Of a DNA stretch of 64,000 bases, positions 23,280-35,171 are shown piece by piece. Made by a program: the position numbers and the translations under genes. Source of the stretch: Zygnema cylindricum (lineage: Eukaryota; Streptophyta; Zygnematophyceae; Zygnematales; Zygnemataceae); the NCBI GenBank assembly GCA_037447655.1, contig JBBHKE010002304.1:1-64000 (forward strand), read 5' to 3'. The notes under the pieces are model-generated. The model was not told the DNA's origin and made no database searches. It saw nothing but the letters and a program-made list of their open reading frames with translations. Every line of letters starts with the position of its first letter. The stretch's first letter is position 1.

Positions 23280-26200
23280 ACACGGAATGCTGTCGGACTT
23301 CATACTTTTGCCTTTGATTATTTTTGCACCGAATATTTCTGCTCTGAATATATTCGCACGAGGGGGGAAAACGGGGGGAAGGGAAGGAACTCTTGTTGAC
23401 CGAGCCAAGGGAGGGGGTGCAGGGATCTGTCCGGATTGGGATTGGTGGGGACCCTTCCGCCGGAGATTGGCCTCCTCTCGGAACTCACTAACTTGTGAGG
23501 CCACTCTGGGCATGGAGGGAGAGGAAGTGGGAGAGGGAGAGGGAGAGGAAGTGGGAGTGGGAGAGGGAGAGGAAGTGGGAGTGGGAGGGGGGGGGAGAGG
23601 GAGAGGGGGAGGAAGGGGCAGGGGAGTGGGGGAGAGGGCGGGCGGAAGGGAGGGAGGAGAGGGAAAAACCCAGAAAAAGATCAGAAATCGTAGTTGACAC
23701 TTGTTTTAGTATTTCTTTTTGTTCATCGAACTAAAGAGACTTTGAGTGGGGAACTACTGGGTGAGGGGGAAGTCTTATTTTGTATTTTGCTGTTTTTTTT
23801 GTTTTTTTCTTTCGCTTTTTAACTCTAGATCCGTAACACGTCACCAGATTGACGGAAGAAACAGCCTCTCTAAAAAGTTCTCAAAAATGTGACTTTTGTC
23901 TAAGAGTATCGAAGAGCAAGACGAACACGACAATTTTTTAGTATCAAATGGATTTTAATTTTGTTTTCCCCTTTTTCTAGATGAATTTTTGTATGTTTTG
24001 GGTCCACCATCACCGTCTGGGAAAGGTCCAGTTTTTACAATTTCTATGTCTTAAAAATTGTAAAACATGAAAATTTTGTCTTGTTCGGTAGCTGGCGAGT
24101 TCAGCTACACGACAATTTTTTTTTCATCCGAATCTTTATTGTTTTCGACATGGAAATGTTGTACGGCGCAAATTCCTCACCCTTAAATACTTGCGAATGC
24201 AAATTTTCAAAACTGTAGATTCGGGGGAAATCCGAAAGTCGGTAGGTTTTGTAATGTGGTGGATGACACATTATCGAATATACGTTTTTAGTTCAGTTTG
24301 TTTTACTTTTATGAACCATTGGAAATTGTTTGACAAAATAGGTCACGGTGTTTGTGATATTTGTAGACGTTTTTTTTTTTGTTTTCACAGTCACTCTGTT
24401 GGTGTCTGACTGAGCAAAACTCTACTAAAGATTTATCTGGTTTTTTTTTCTTTTTGTTTTATTTATACACATTTTGTTCGGTTTTGATAAATATCTAGTC
24501 GGTGGTTCTTTTTACAACTTTTTGTCATGAATTTTTTTAGTTTCCGGAAATCTGAAAATCGGTGAACTTTGAGGGTATATTTGGAGTGTGAAATATCATT
24601 ATTTTTTTGTTGTGTCTATATGGGAGTTTTTTCAATGCTCTTTTATTTTTGGAAAGGCTGAAAACTATTCAAATACAAAAAGCAGTGAATTGATACGAAC
24701 GTTGGTTTTTACTTGTTAGGTTGCAATGTGCAAATCGACTTATCGGCTGTGTTCGTGTCCTTGTTTATTAATGTTTGTTTTGTATTCATTAAGTGTTTGT
24801 TGTGTAGTACATGGCACCGCGTCCGGTTCAGCGCACGATTTAGTTTCGATGACATTGTAACTTAGTCGCTTGGAAGGTTTGTCTGATAGTGTAGTATTCG
24901 GAGTCTAAGTGTCTGTAGTGAGGTAGTGGCGAACGTCGAGTGGTTGGTGGCTGTTGTACAGTCGTGAAAGTGGAAAGTCGTCTTTGTTCGTCTATGTTCG
25001 TCTTTTGTTGCAGGAAGCCAATTAGGGATTTTGAGGATTGTAAGTTTGAGTGAAAGAGAAGAATTTTGTAAGAGTGAAAAAGCTTCGGCCTATACTTGTG
25101 TTTTGTCGATGAATATGTCCATGGATGATTTGATGTGGATGCTTTCTCTTTATGTGCTTGATTTGGGCACTCTAGGTGAACGTGTTTTGTATCGATCCGA
25201 CACTTTTTTTGTAAGGTCTTTGCCCCATTTTTGGAGAGCGAAATCTGCTAGTTACTTTGAAAACCCACAAAGTTTTGTTAATTTTTATCTAAGTGGGTTA
25301 TTGTATGAAAGCCCTTTAGATTTAGTCACCCATGTGTTTGGACTAGATTATTTTTGGTGTTAACCTTGTCCCTGTACTAATTGGGAGGCACTTCGGGGGG
25401 AGGGTTGGTGGGTCGACGCCACAGATATTTAGATAACAACCAGTTTAGTGGACGAATTCCATCGTCCATTGGTAACTTGTTAAAACTTGAAGAAATGTAA
25501 GACAAGACACTATGGTTATGTTACGCTTCAAAAGTGTGCTTTAAATTGTTATGGTTTCGAATAGTTGAATGGCATATGACAACATGGTTACGTTATGCAT
25601 CAAGTGTACTATAGATTGTTATGGTTTAAAAGAATTGTATGGCACATGACGTTATTTTTTAGGGTTTTACCTATCTTACGCATCAAGCGTACTATAAATT
25701 GTTGTTTTTGAAGAATTGTGTGACATGTGACACCGATTATGGTACGTGTTTAAGGGCACCCGGTAATCATTTGTTGTGGAGGAAGAGGAGAGGGAGGGGA
25801 TTGTTAACAAGATGTAGTAACTAATAGTGCTTATAAACAATGCATACCCATCATTAACATAAATAGTTAATGATAGTGAATATAATGTTGTCCTTGTGAG
25901 CATTGATGAAGAAAAAGAATTTCACCTTTCCGCTTTTTATTGTTTGTTGATGTTGTTGTTTTGAATCCTCTAAAAGAATTATTTTCTTTTTGCAAAATTG
26001 TGCTTTCATGCTTGTTGTTTGGTTTGTATTGTTGGTTTATATTTAGGAGTATCCAATGATGGAAAATAAACACCAGAAATGAAAGTAAAAGAATATTCTG
26101 CTCACTATCCAAATTGGTCCATTTTGTACCTTTGAGTAATTGCCTAGATATGCACTGGAAATCTATTTTTTGGTGGCATGGTAGAAGACAGATTAAAGTA

Positions 26201-29200
26201 CTCGTGGCAATTTTTTTTTTTTTTATCGCATAGCGAGATGAAATTTCAATGTGACCAAACACATATCAACATTCTTACGGGACTCACATTTTTCTTTTCT
26301 TTTTGTCGCTCATTTTTGAGGTTTTTTTTATGTTTTAATTTGTTACAAACTGATTTTGTAGAGTTCATGTCAATTATGTTTTTTATTCATATAAAACTAT
26401 GTAATTGAGTGGCGGAATGTAAGTAAGCACGGGGGAGGGAAAGGGAGGGGGAGTCGGGCATCACGGGGGGGGTTTAGGGGAGGGAGGTAGGCAAATAAAT
26501 GTGCTTGTGTGTGGAAATATTTTAATCTCGACCATTTACCGCCACATTCACGCATTTTCACCTTTCGTTTTAATTTGTTTTGTAAATGCCCGGTGTTACA
26601 GAGCTCTTGCCAACAACCGGCTGATTGGCGGCATTCCATCGTCCATTTTTCAGCTGCCATCCCTCCAAAACCTGTAAGAGAGAATTTGGAACTAAGCCAA
26701 TTGTGTCTTGTATTGGGGAAGGACCTTGTTTGAAAATGGGCTGACGGAGATTTCCACATTGAATGTCAGTTGGCATAGTTATTTTCTAAGTTGTTATTTT
26801 CTATTTCATCCATATCATGCATTGAAATATTGCACATTAATTGCTAAAGGTGTATCGTAAATAATTGACATTGTAGATAGTTCATTTGATTAGGAGAAAC
26901 CCGCAAATTACTGAACTCTTTCATAGCTTTGAAAAGTAGCATATAGCTCAGTTTATGCAAGAAAAAAGGCCATTTTGAACAAATAAAGAGGAAATTGGAA
27001 GAAATGGTCGAAGGTAGGAAAGAGGGGAATGATGGCAAAGGAAAAATTGGAGGTGAAAAATAGAAGAAAAGGTAACAAATAGAATTTATTAAGAGAAGTA
27101 GTAAAAGGAAACATGTCTTCTAAACATAGCGGGTGAATTGAGAAAGTTGTGAAAGGCTTTCTTGTGTAAGGAGGAAAAAGACGGGTCTAACTGGAAAGGA
27201 TAACTGAATAGGCAGAGTCCCTTGTCCTTGTAAAGAGGCGACGGCGAACTAAAAGAACGAAGAAATAATGCAAGGAAATATGTTGTTTGTGAAAAAAGCA
27301 CGACGCACAAAAAATTAATGAAGCAGAAGTAACGTTTGTACAAATTAGAACGTAACAAATTTTTAGTGTCTCTTCAAATTGGAAAAGAAACAAAACCGGC
27401 GACAAAAGATAATGTATACTGCTAAAAGTTTAGAAAAAGAAAACCTTTAAAACAAGTCGGTATTCATAAGGTAATCTTTCTAAACTAAAGGCCCACACGC
27501 TCCAAACCTAGTGCAATACCCGGTTTATCTAGTGTTAATGATGCCAATATATGAAACTTTTAGTGTAAACCTGTTGTTCTCTATCATGGTTCTTACCTTC
27601 AAAGCCGTTTTTCTCATTTTGTAACTTGTCATTCCCAACGGCCGACCACTTCTGCAGTTATCTTTATGGTAACTACTTGACCGGGCCGATTATGCGAGTC
27701 AACGGACATCCAACTTGCAGAAACTTGGCAATGAATTGCCTGTTTGGCTCAAACCTCCCATCAGAGTGCGAATCCTATTATGGCGAATTCGAGTACCAAC
27801 GCAATGAAACTGAATGCGAAGCTTTTTGCAATTCAACCCAAGTCGGAGGAGCTTGTGGTGGAGGCGGTATCTGTGTTACTGGTACGGATGGGATAACGCC
27901 TACATGTGCATGCGATCCATGGTACAATAATCAATACAACGAATACACTTGCGAATGTAAGTACCCTCTTTGACAAGATGGTAGATGATAATGAAAGTTC
28001 TTTTGAAAGCGATATCAACAAATTGCAAACAAAATCTAGACTGTACTGATGCGTGGTGTTTTATAGATAATCATATTTCTAACGACAATTCTTTATATGA
28101 TAGCAAATGTTGGGGCATAAATTTTTAAACATTGAGATTTCGTTGATAAGTTCACACAACTGAAATTTACGCCTCGCAATATAAAAATGTTCAAGATTTT
28201 TTGTCATATCCAAAGATTGTGCTTAAGTTGATGTTTTCGGTGATATATGTCAGTGTTGTTAAGTAAAAGTGACTTATATTGATATTCTGGATTTAAAAAC
28301 ATTTCTATTTTCTACATACATTGAAAGTTCCCTGTGCAACGAATTGATGTCCTAGTTTGTTGATGAATCTGCCTCATTTTGTGTTTAAAAGGATACCCAA
28401 CTCAGAGAAAACCTTATTGGTTTATTTAAATATTTGGTAAACATACTCTTGGAACGTGAATATTCCCATTGCCAGCTCGGGGGAATATCTAAAAACAGTA
28501 ATGCGACGATTATGGTCAACATTATATCGACAAAAAATTGGAACACCGTAAATCGATTTAGGTTTTTTGTTGATTCGGTCTTCTATGCATTTTGACGTTT
28601 GCTTCGGAGAGTTTTGCCATTAGTGGATTTTGGTGTTGGGAAGCCCTAGAAAACCCAACTTTACGAAAATTTCCTTTAAGAACTTAGCTTGTTTTCACAA
28701 TGTGTCGTTCGATTGCATTTAAAAATAAATTTCCGTAAATCCATTTTTTTTGTATTTTTTTTAACAATTTCAAGTTGATGTACCATTCATAGTGGAAAAA
28801 ATGATATTAACATACCACTACATTTGCTAAACTGTTTGTGGTTTCGTAAGTGGTTTTGTAAAGCTTGTGGTTTTTCTACAAAATTTTTTTTTATAACATT
28901 TTGTGGGACTAGAAAGTTTTAAGAGAGTGTCGGGTTGAAAACTTTTCATCATTTTATCTATACCTCTTTCACAATTTCAATGTCAAGAATTTATTTTTCC
29001 GAAAAAAAGTTCAAAACCAGTTTTAAAAGGGTTTTTGAAATGTTGTGTATCGGTACATATCCGACCGCTATAATTTCGATAACTGATGTCATAGGTTATC
29101 AAACAGCAAGAGGGCCCGATATATCTCTCCGAGACGAATAAATTTGTTATCGTCGACGTATATGTATATATAGTATTACTATAGTATTTATGTTGTATAC

Positions 29201-30341
29201 AGTCAATACTATGTCATGTCACGCATCACAATCCGATCTGTAATTTATCTAACGAAAGTACAAAACTCTAGTCTGGACTGCGTAGCGCTTACGTAAAAAA
29301 AATTCATCCTCCATAAGACCAAAGGCACCAGACCGTAATAAGTACAAGACAATTTTTGACTTACTGAAAGCCAAATCAGACACAATGACTAAGTAGAGCA
29401 GATTTTTCTACTTTCTAACCTATTGAGCTTTTTGGAAAATTCTTAGATGGTAAGCAACTAGAAATGTAAAATACAATGCATTTTTCTTCTTCTTATGTAA
29501 CTTAAAGAGAAAACATGCAACATAGGTGGTGAGGTGGATGATATTCAAGAGCTTTTTCAAGCGCCCAGTCATTTATTGCGATATTTTTTTATCAGCATAT
29601 TGAGCCAATATATTCTTTTCCAGTATTTGAACCGATATATCGGTTATTGTTTGGTCAATATAAGGTACATAGCAACTATCGATATGAGGTTACCGATAAA
29701 CAACACTTGTTTTTAGACCATTTTCTAGCACTTCCAACGGGGTTTTTCTAAAATTAACTTTTAACTTTTCAACTTTTAACACTTGTAGTGTTTACCATTA
29801 ATACATGGAAGGGATATAAGGGTTCGACCCATAAGGTGCAATTTTGTGGCAGTAAGACTAAATCCTAAACACATGTTTCCTTGTCTTACCAGTGGCATAC
29901 TCACCACCACCACCACTCAGTCCTCCACCCGTACCCGAACCACCACCCAATCCACCTCCCAATCCACCTCCATTGAGGTCACCTCCTCCACGACCTTATC
30001 CACCCCGTCGACCACCCCCAAAACGTCCACCCCCTCCTCGACCTTCTCCACCCCCTCGACCACCCTCAAAAAGCCCACCTCCTCGACCACCCCCGAAAAG
30101 TCCACCTCCTCGACCACCCCCGAAAAGTCCACCTCCTCGACCACCCCCGAAAAGTCCTCCTCCTTGTCCACCCCCGAAAAGTCCACCTCCTCCTCGACCA
30201 CCCCCGAAAAGCCCACCTCCTCGACCACCTCGAAAAAGTCCACCGCCTCGGAAAAGTCCACCACCCCCAAAAAGAAAAAGTCCGCCTCCTCCACCACCTT
30301 GTTCACCCTATCTTCCACCAAGTTCACCTCCGCCACCGTAA
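22605..30341 (+). CDS. Secreted LRR, Cys-rich EGF-like and Pro-rich protein (6 exons)
   Basis: Deduced exons: 22605-22701, 22853-22967, 25425-25496, 26602-26673, 27658-27956 and 29893-30341. All use GT-AG introns with matching phases (1,2,2,2,1); total 1104 nt, 367 aa. The ATG is in good context (AGCCATGGCG). Residues 1-22 form a signal peptide. Exon 2 resembles the plant LRR N-cap (ALSALQASLVNP, two Cys, GRVNW). Exons 3 and 4 are 72 nt each, one LRR each (YLDNNQFSGRIPSSIGNL, ALANNRLIGGIPSSIFQLP). Exon 5 finishes a third LRR (YLYGNYLTGPI) and adds a Cys-rich EGF-like module (GGACGGGGICVTG, CACDPWY). Exon 6 is extensin-like (PPRPPPKSPPP repeats). The layout recalls LRR-extensins, but with far fewer LRRs and many introns. 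A cell-wall or extracellular role is inferred. No kinase or membrane segment was found. Exon 6 could instead be read in a Ser/Thr-rich frame from another acceptor. Confidence 0.75.
23034..23292. repeat. 12-bp tandem array and (CT)n microsatellite in intron 2
   Basis: About a dozen units of TCTCGCACTACA/TTTCGCACTAAA run from 23034 to about 23180. A (CT)n run of about 30 units (23216-23276) follows, flanked on both sides by a direct repeat TCACACGGAATGCT (about 23202 and 23279). Confidence 0.85.
23515..23665. repeat. G-rich purine tract in intron 2
   Basis: Units of GGGAGAGGGAGAGGAAGTGG, including a nine-G run. Open frames here are low-complexity artefacts. Confidence 0.85.
25500..25740. repeat. 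Three diverged tandem units in intron 3
   Basis: Three successive segments of about 70-85 bp share ACGCATCAAG(T/C)GTACTAT, AAATTGTTATGG and GAATTGTATGGCACATGAC. They start just after the donor of the first LRR exon. Confidence 0.6.
29560..29710. repeat. Dispersed ATATCG-type repeat, uninterrupted copy in intron 5
   Basis: Carries GCGATATTTTTTTATCA, ATATTGAGCCAATATATT and GGTCAATATAAGGTACATAG without the MITE present at the duplicate locus (8374-8583). It serves as the empty site for that insertion. Confidence 0.6.
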
Positions 30342-30756
30342 TGACCTTCACCACGACAACCTTCCTCAACCCTCTATCAAAGGTATGGCTCAAGTAACAT
30401 TTCTTTAAAACATCTAGAGTTGCTAAAGTTCGAAGTTATCCGAAATTTGTTCTTTGTTAACGTCAAATGAGTCCGCACTCGCTCTGCTCTCGATCCCATT
30501 TGAGCCGCATTAAATGCCAATGGTTATCCAATAAAGTTGTATCCAACCAGTAGCAACCTACGAGCGTTGATCTCTCATTGGTTGATATCCTGATAGACGA
30601 TGGGGATGTCGTTGAAGGAGATTGTGTATGTCTACCATGTGATAGAAATTCCCTCCAAATACATCAAATTCACGAGGCTCTTGCGGCAAGGCCATCCACC
30701 TACAACTAATTTGTTAAGATTTGCAAAATGTGAGGGTCGAAGTGGAATGAGGGTCA

Positions 30757-30855
30757 AAGTGGAATGTCCCGTGAAAGGGAAAACTGAGATGGTCAGGGCT
30801 CGAACCTTGACAATTGAATAGAGCCTTCAGTGCGCTAACCAATTCACCACCAACC
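30757..30855 (-). repeat. tRNA-like module 1 downstream of the LRR gene
   Basis: On the minus strand: TGGTTAGCGCACTGAAGG (box-A/D-arm-like), then AAGGTTCGAGCCCTGACC (a box B match to GGTTCGANNCC), then CAGTTTTCCC with a T4 terminator and CACGGGACATTCCAC. A pyrimidine-rich CACCCCCCTCTC near 30950 could be an antisense polypurine tract. That would place the module about 100-200 bp inside an old LTR. A tRNA-derived SINE is the alternative. Confidence 0.5.
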
Positions 30856-31085
30856 TGGATATCTATATTTGCGGGTCCATGTTATTAAGTATCAATGGCG
30901 GGTGAACCCAATATCTTTGGTATTGAACGACCCAGCTTGCCTAAATCAACACCCCCCTCTCAAAAGGTAACGGGTCAAGATCTACGACACCTTTGGCCCT
31001 AGTGCCATGTTAAAATTCGCAAAACAGAGTGGAAAGGGAAAATTGAGTCGGAGACCTCCAAATAGACTCGTCATTCACGGAATAA

Positions 31086-31185
31086 AGTGGAATGTCCCGT
31101 GAAAGGGAAAATTGAGCCGGCTAAGGCTCGAACGTGAGACCCTTACATAAAGCCTTTAGTGGGCTAACCACTACGTCTCCAACCC
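31086..31185 (-). repeat. tRNA-like module 2 downstream of the LRR gene
   Basis: On the minus strand: GACGTAGTGGTTAGCCCACT, then CTCACGTTCGAGCCTTAGCC, then CAATTTTCCCTTTCACGGGA. It shares the 3' part with module 1 but differs in the anticodon region. A CTCCCCTTAG near 31306 (antisense polypurine tract) again hints at an LTR context. Confidence 0.5.
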
Positions 31186-31834
31186 AAATATCAACACTAG
31201 CGACTCACCGACCTAGATATCGTACCTGGTGGGTCCATATCGACTGTCGGTGAACCCCATATCCGAAGTATTGAATGACACATCTTGATTAAATCAACAA
31301 GATCCACTCCCCTTAGATTTTCGTGTTTTTGAGCTCTTGGATTTAGATTAGCCTCTTGTGCTCTTGCATAATGGTAGTAACTTGGAGTTGTAAAGGGAAT
31401 AGTCAAGCTCCAGGTGATGATCGTTGATCGCCCTTATGGAGGAGGAGCTTTCTAGCGCCCAATAGTTTGTTATTGCAAACCATCATCAATCACGACTTTC
31501 CACTTTGAAATGCTAACTTTTGAATGATGGACCTAAGACCTTGGAATATACACACATAGAATTTCCTAGTAGGCTGACATGCACACAAAATCTCAATTAC
31601 AACCAGCATACAAACACATAATTATTGAATTACGTAGTCCCAACGTCCCAATGTATAGTAGGTATTGTACCAGGTACGTTCCAAACCCTCACCACATCTA
31701 TTGTGGTCTCGAATCACAAGACTTATAACATATAGCATGTATTGTACCAAGTACGTTCGAAACCATGTATGAAATTGTAATAACGACTTAGAGTAGTTAT
31801 AACGACTTATGTTATTTACAGCTTGTTCTCTGAT

Positions 31835-33160
31835 GCCACGTCGGGTTTCAAAAGGTTTCATCAACGCACAATTCTCTACTGCGGCAACCAAATCCTAGTT
31901 ATAGTGGTCCAGGATATAATCTTCCGGTATATACTTATTCGTTGATAAATTTCATCAAGCAGCTCCATTGTCGTTTTCAGCAGTAAACCCCTCGAATTAT
32001 TTTGGCTGTTACCACTTGATCCGTGTATCCGAGATGCACAATGCTTTCACTTGTCATTCAACCGAGCTTTCCGTATATGAATATTTTGGTAGCTACTTGC
32101 ACACGAGGTATACTAATAAAGACTGCTTCAGTACTACACCTACACCAAACCACCACGAGTTTAAGGAACATATGAATCTTTAAACTTGAAAGAATTGCGA
32201 GTCATATGATCTCCTCTTAGAACTAGTATGATCTCCTCTCCCAACTAGTATTGGGCTTACTAAAGCTTACCGATATAATACTCCCCTTAAGCATTAAGTG
32301 TTCACCCACTTAGCCCTCACACTTGCCCTAGAATATTCCAACTTAGGAGGAGGCAAAGCCTTGGTGAGCATCTCTCTCACTGTCTTCTTTTCTGCTAATT
32401 ATCTAAGCAAACCTTCTTTCTCACAAAGTGAAGCCAAATATCCATATGCTTTCTCTTAAAGTGCTTGCTCGGATCGGTTGCCACTGCAACGGCCGCCTAA
32501 TTGTCACACCAGACGGTTAAGTTCCCTTCCTTATGAGTCACAACTTGTGGGAAAGAACTCACAAAGAGCAGCTGACAACCATGATGATGACTGTGCAGTT
32601 ACTTTTTGCAACTTGCTGTCCAGCATCATGTCCCTGTCCCTCTCTTTAAACCTGGGCAGCCTAATGTCACACCATACTCCTTGGATCCCCTTCTGCATGG
32701 ATCCCACCCCTTATAGAAAAGACTGTGTAGCTCCTTGATAGGTGGCATCCATGTATTTCAATTCCGTAGTTGACTACGGACTTACTTTCTGCAGCTTGCT
32801 GCTCTAGCAACATGTCCCTGTCCTTGTCTTACCATGTCCCTGTCCCTATCTGTAAGACAGCAACATTGTAAGACAGCAGCATAGCAACATGTCTTTGTCA
32901 CTATCACATGTCCAGTATTAGACCTTCCACTAGGAATATCACCCTTACTCACATCAATTCATGTTAATCTTATTTACTCCTACAGTTATCCACAAAATCC
33001 TAGTTTCCTACCTAGGAACTCATAACCTTGTAGCTCCTTGCCAACCCTTTCTTCTTGAATTCTGCAAACTCTTACACAAAACACCAAAAGTAGCTAAAAT
33101 ATGGCCTAGTATAGTTCATAAATATATTTAAATTCGCACTACCTCTGTGTAAGGAATCTC
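31835..33160 (-). pseudogene. Decayed copia-type retrotransposon fragments
   Basis: Read on the minus strand, 33,120-32,990 is a broken version of the RT segment following NCTRP. About 32,610-32,440 matches RNase H (DNQAA...NPKHHFKAKH region) with stops. A polypurine tract antisense (CTCCCCTTAAG) lies at about 32282. At about 31835 the antisense of GTGGCATCAGAG resembles the classical 3'-end initiator tRNA-Met primer site TGGTATCAGAGC, unlike the internal-tRNA primer of elements 1-3. All coding is destroyed. Confidence 0.6.
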
Positions 33161-34085
33161 AGATATATATCCAAGCTCCTTGAACTCAGACTGTAATCAA
33201 CTTCAACAACATAGTCACTCTGCTGACCTTTTAACTGACCTTTAAACCGGCTGAACTTTGAGATTTAAAACTTTCTTTGGCATCCGCTGGACTAGTAATG
33301 GACTTTTTTATGTTTACAATGCAGATACATTCTTATTAAAGGGTCGGAGGTTGGAGCAAAGAGGTGTGCACGGAACTCCTTTGCTTCTATGTTTCAGTGT
33401 TTCGGTTTAGGCTCGTACTCTTGTTTTCAAGAAGGTCAGAGCGCGGGCAATTTTATATCTATATTTTCAGTTGTACTTGTTCCTTTATTCAGATGGTTTT
33501 TCGAGAGTCAAAAAGTCAAAGGTAGTCATTGCTGTTTGTCATCAACTTATACTATTGTATGGGTTCAGTCGGATGTCATTGGGCTAGGCATGAGGAAAGG
33601 ATCTAAATGGGTTTCTGCTGAAGTGTAAGTTAGGTTAGAGTGTAATTTGCAGTAAGCAATACAGTGCGGAGTTCGTAAGAATCACGACCTTTGGTCACGC
33701 GGGTCTATGTTTGTACGATAGGTAAGCTGGTTTTGAAGCTCCGTACTAGATTTGACAGTTTGTACTTGTCGTCTATTAGTGTATGGTCTCATGATGGAAA
33801 GTCAAAAGTAAAAATTTTCTAATGGGTATTTTGGGCGGTAGTGTTCTGTCGGCATGTAGCTATCGATAGACGGGGATAGTTGTTCGGGGAGTCGAGATGG
33901 TTCGAGACAGTCCATTAAGTGACATACGTCACAACATCTATTTGTAATGCACTGTTGCAAGAGGAAATCGATAGCAACTGGTGTGCACTTAGGGACTTCC
34001 GGTTCCTTTACTCTTTGCAATCATTGTATCTTTGTAATCACTACATGTATGCAATCTCTGTGTCCTCTCTCTCTCGTGCTTGATA

Positions 34086-35166
34086 ATTTTACGCTACAAC
34101 GTTAGAGGTTTTGATAAGTGGTCAGAATAAGGTCGTTCAAAGGTCTAGTGGTCATTCAAAAGGATTATGTAGTCCACGTCATTCATAAGGACAAACATTC
34201 ATGGCGGAAGGATGTAGAACCATAGACAATTTTTATGTCGGATTTGAGGACCAGATCAGTATGCAGGTTTAAAAATTGCAAGGTTATATCACATAGCATT
34301 GCATATATTATGTATGCATACATAACCGGATTACAATCGGTAACACTAATATAAACCCCACGCTACTAATTTCTTTACTCAAAAAACAATTCACAGAACA
34401 CTTTTGTCACGGGTTACGCGGTGCTATGATGTGAATCACCGATCTGTGCCCCAAAACAGAGTAAAACTGTAAAACCTTGGAAAGAGTAAAAACGCAATAA
34501 GCATTCAGTTTCGGCTCGAGCCGAGTCAGTTCTGTTTCGGTTTAATTCAAACCGAAGTAAACGGTTTGAAACCCAGTTTAGAAATTTCAAACCAAACCAA
34601 ACGGTTGAATTCCGCCGAAACGAAAAAGTCATATCTAGGACCCTTAATAATCTTAAAAAATCTAGAAAATACGCTAAAAAATACCAGAAAAAGATAAATG
34701 TTTCTTCGTCAAATCTAGCGTATTATTTTGTGCATTATGACGACGTTATTTTGTAGTCCTATTCACTCGTACCTTTAGTAGTTTTTTAAGGTACGTTTTG
34801 ATCGTACATTTACATCACTTAAAACCGGGTTCGAACTGGACGGTTTCTTGAAAAATACCCCTCATTTGATCCGGAGAGGTAAAAAATCGAAAATATAATT
34901 TAATGACGAAACCGAACTTAACCCTGAAAAAAACAGGTTCACTCCAAACCGGGCTAATGCTAAACACGATGATGAAATTTGTATTGTTTTGTATCAATAT
35001 CGTAACATCCATCCTGATGACCTCGGGCGCGCGCCAATAAACATTTTCTTTCATTTTACACATTAATGTGCCTCCAACATTGTCACTCGATATGTGAGTG
35101 GCATTAACATACTACATACTACCTGTAGAAGTATATATAATATCACCATGCATGCGTCTTGGTTTC
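34086..35166. other. Intergenic, nothing recognised
   Basis: Mixed composition with short repeats of AAACCGAA/TTCGGTTT around 34510-34620. I see no gene. It ends at the target duplication of copia element 1. Confidence 0.4.
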
Positions 35167-35171
35167 CCACA

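Larger units (their letters stand above)
27368..34085 (+). repeat. Segmental duplication, better-preserved copy (partner 6375-12780)
   Basis: Colinear with 6375-12780, about 21 kb apart in direct orientation. It includes the end of intron 4, exons 5 and 6 of the LRR gene, and about 3.7 kb of decayed retroelement sequence downstream. It lacks the TA-MITE and the 65-bp tandem duplication of the other copy, so those events came later. Because this copy joins upstream LRR exons in phase, it is probably the parental locus. Confidence 0.85.
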
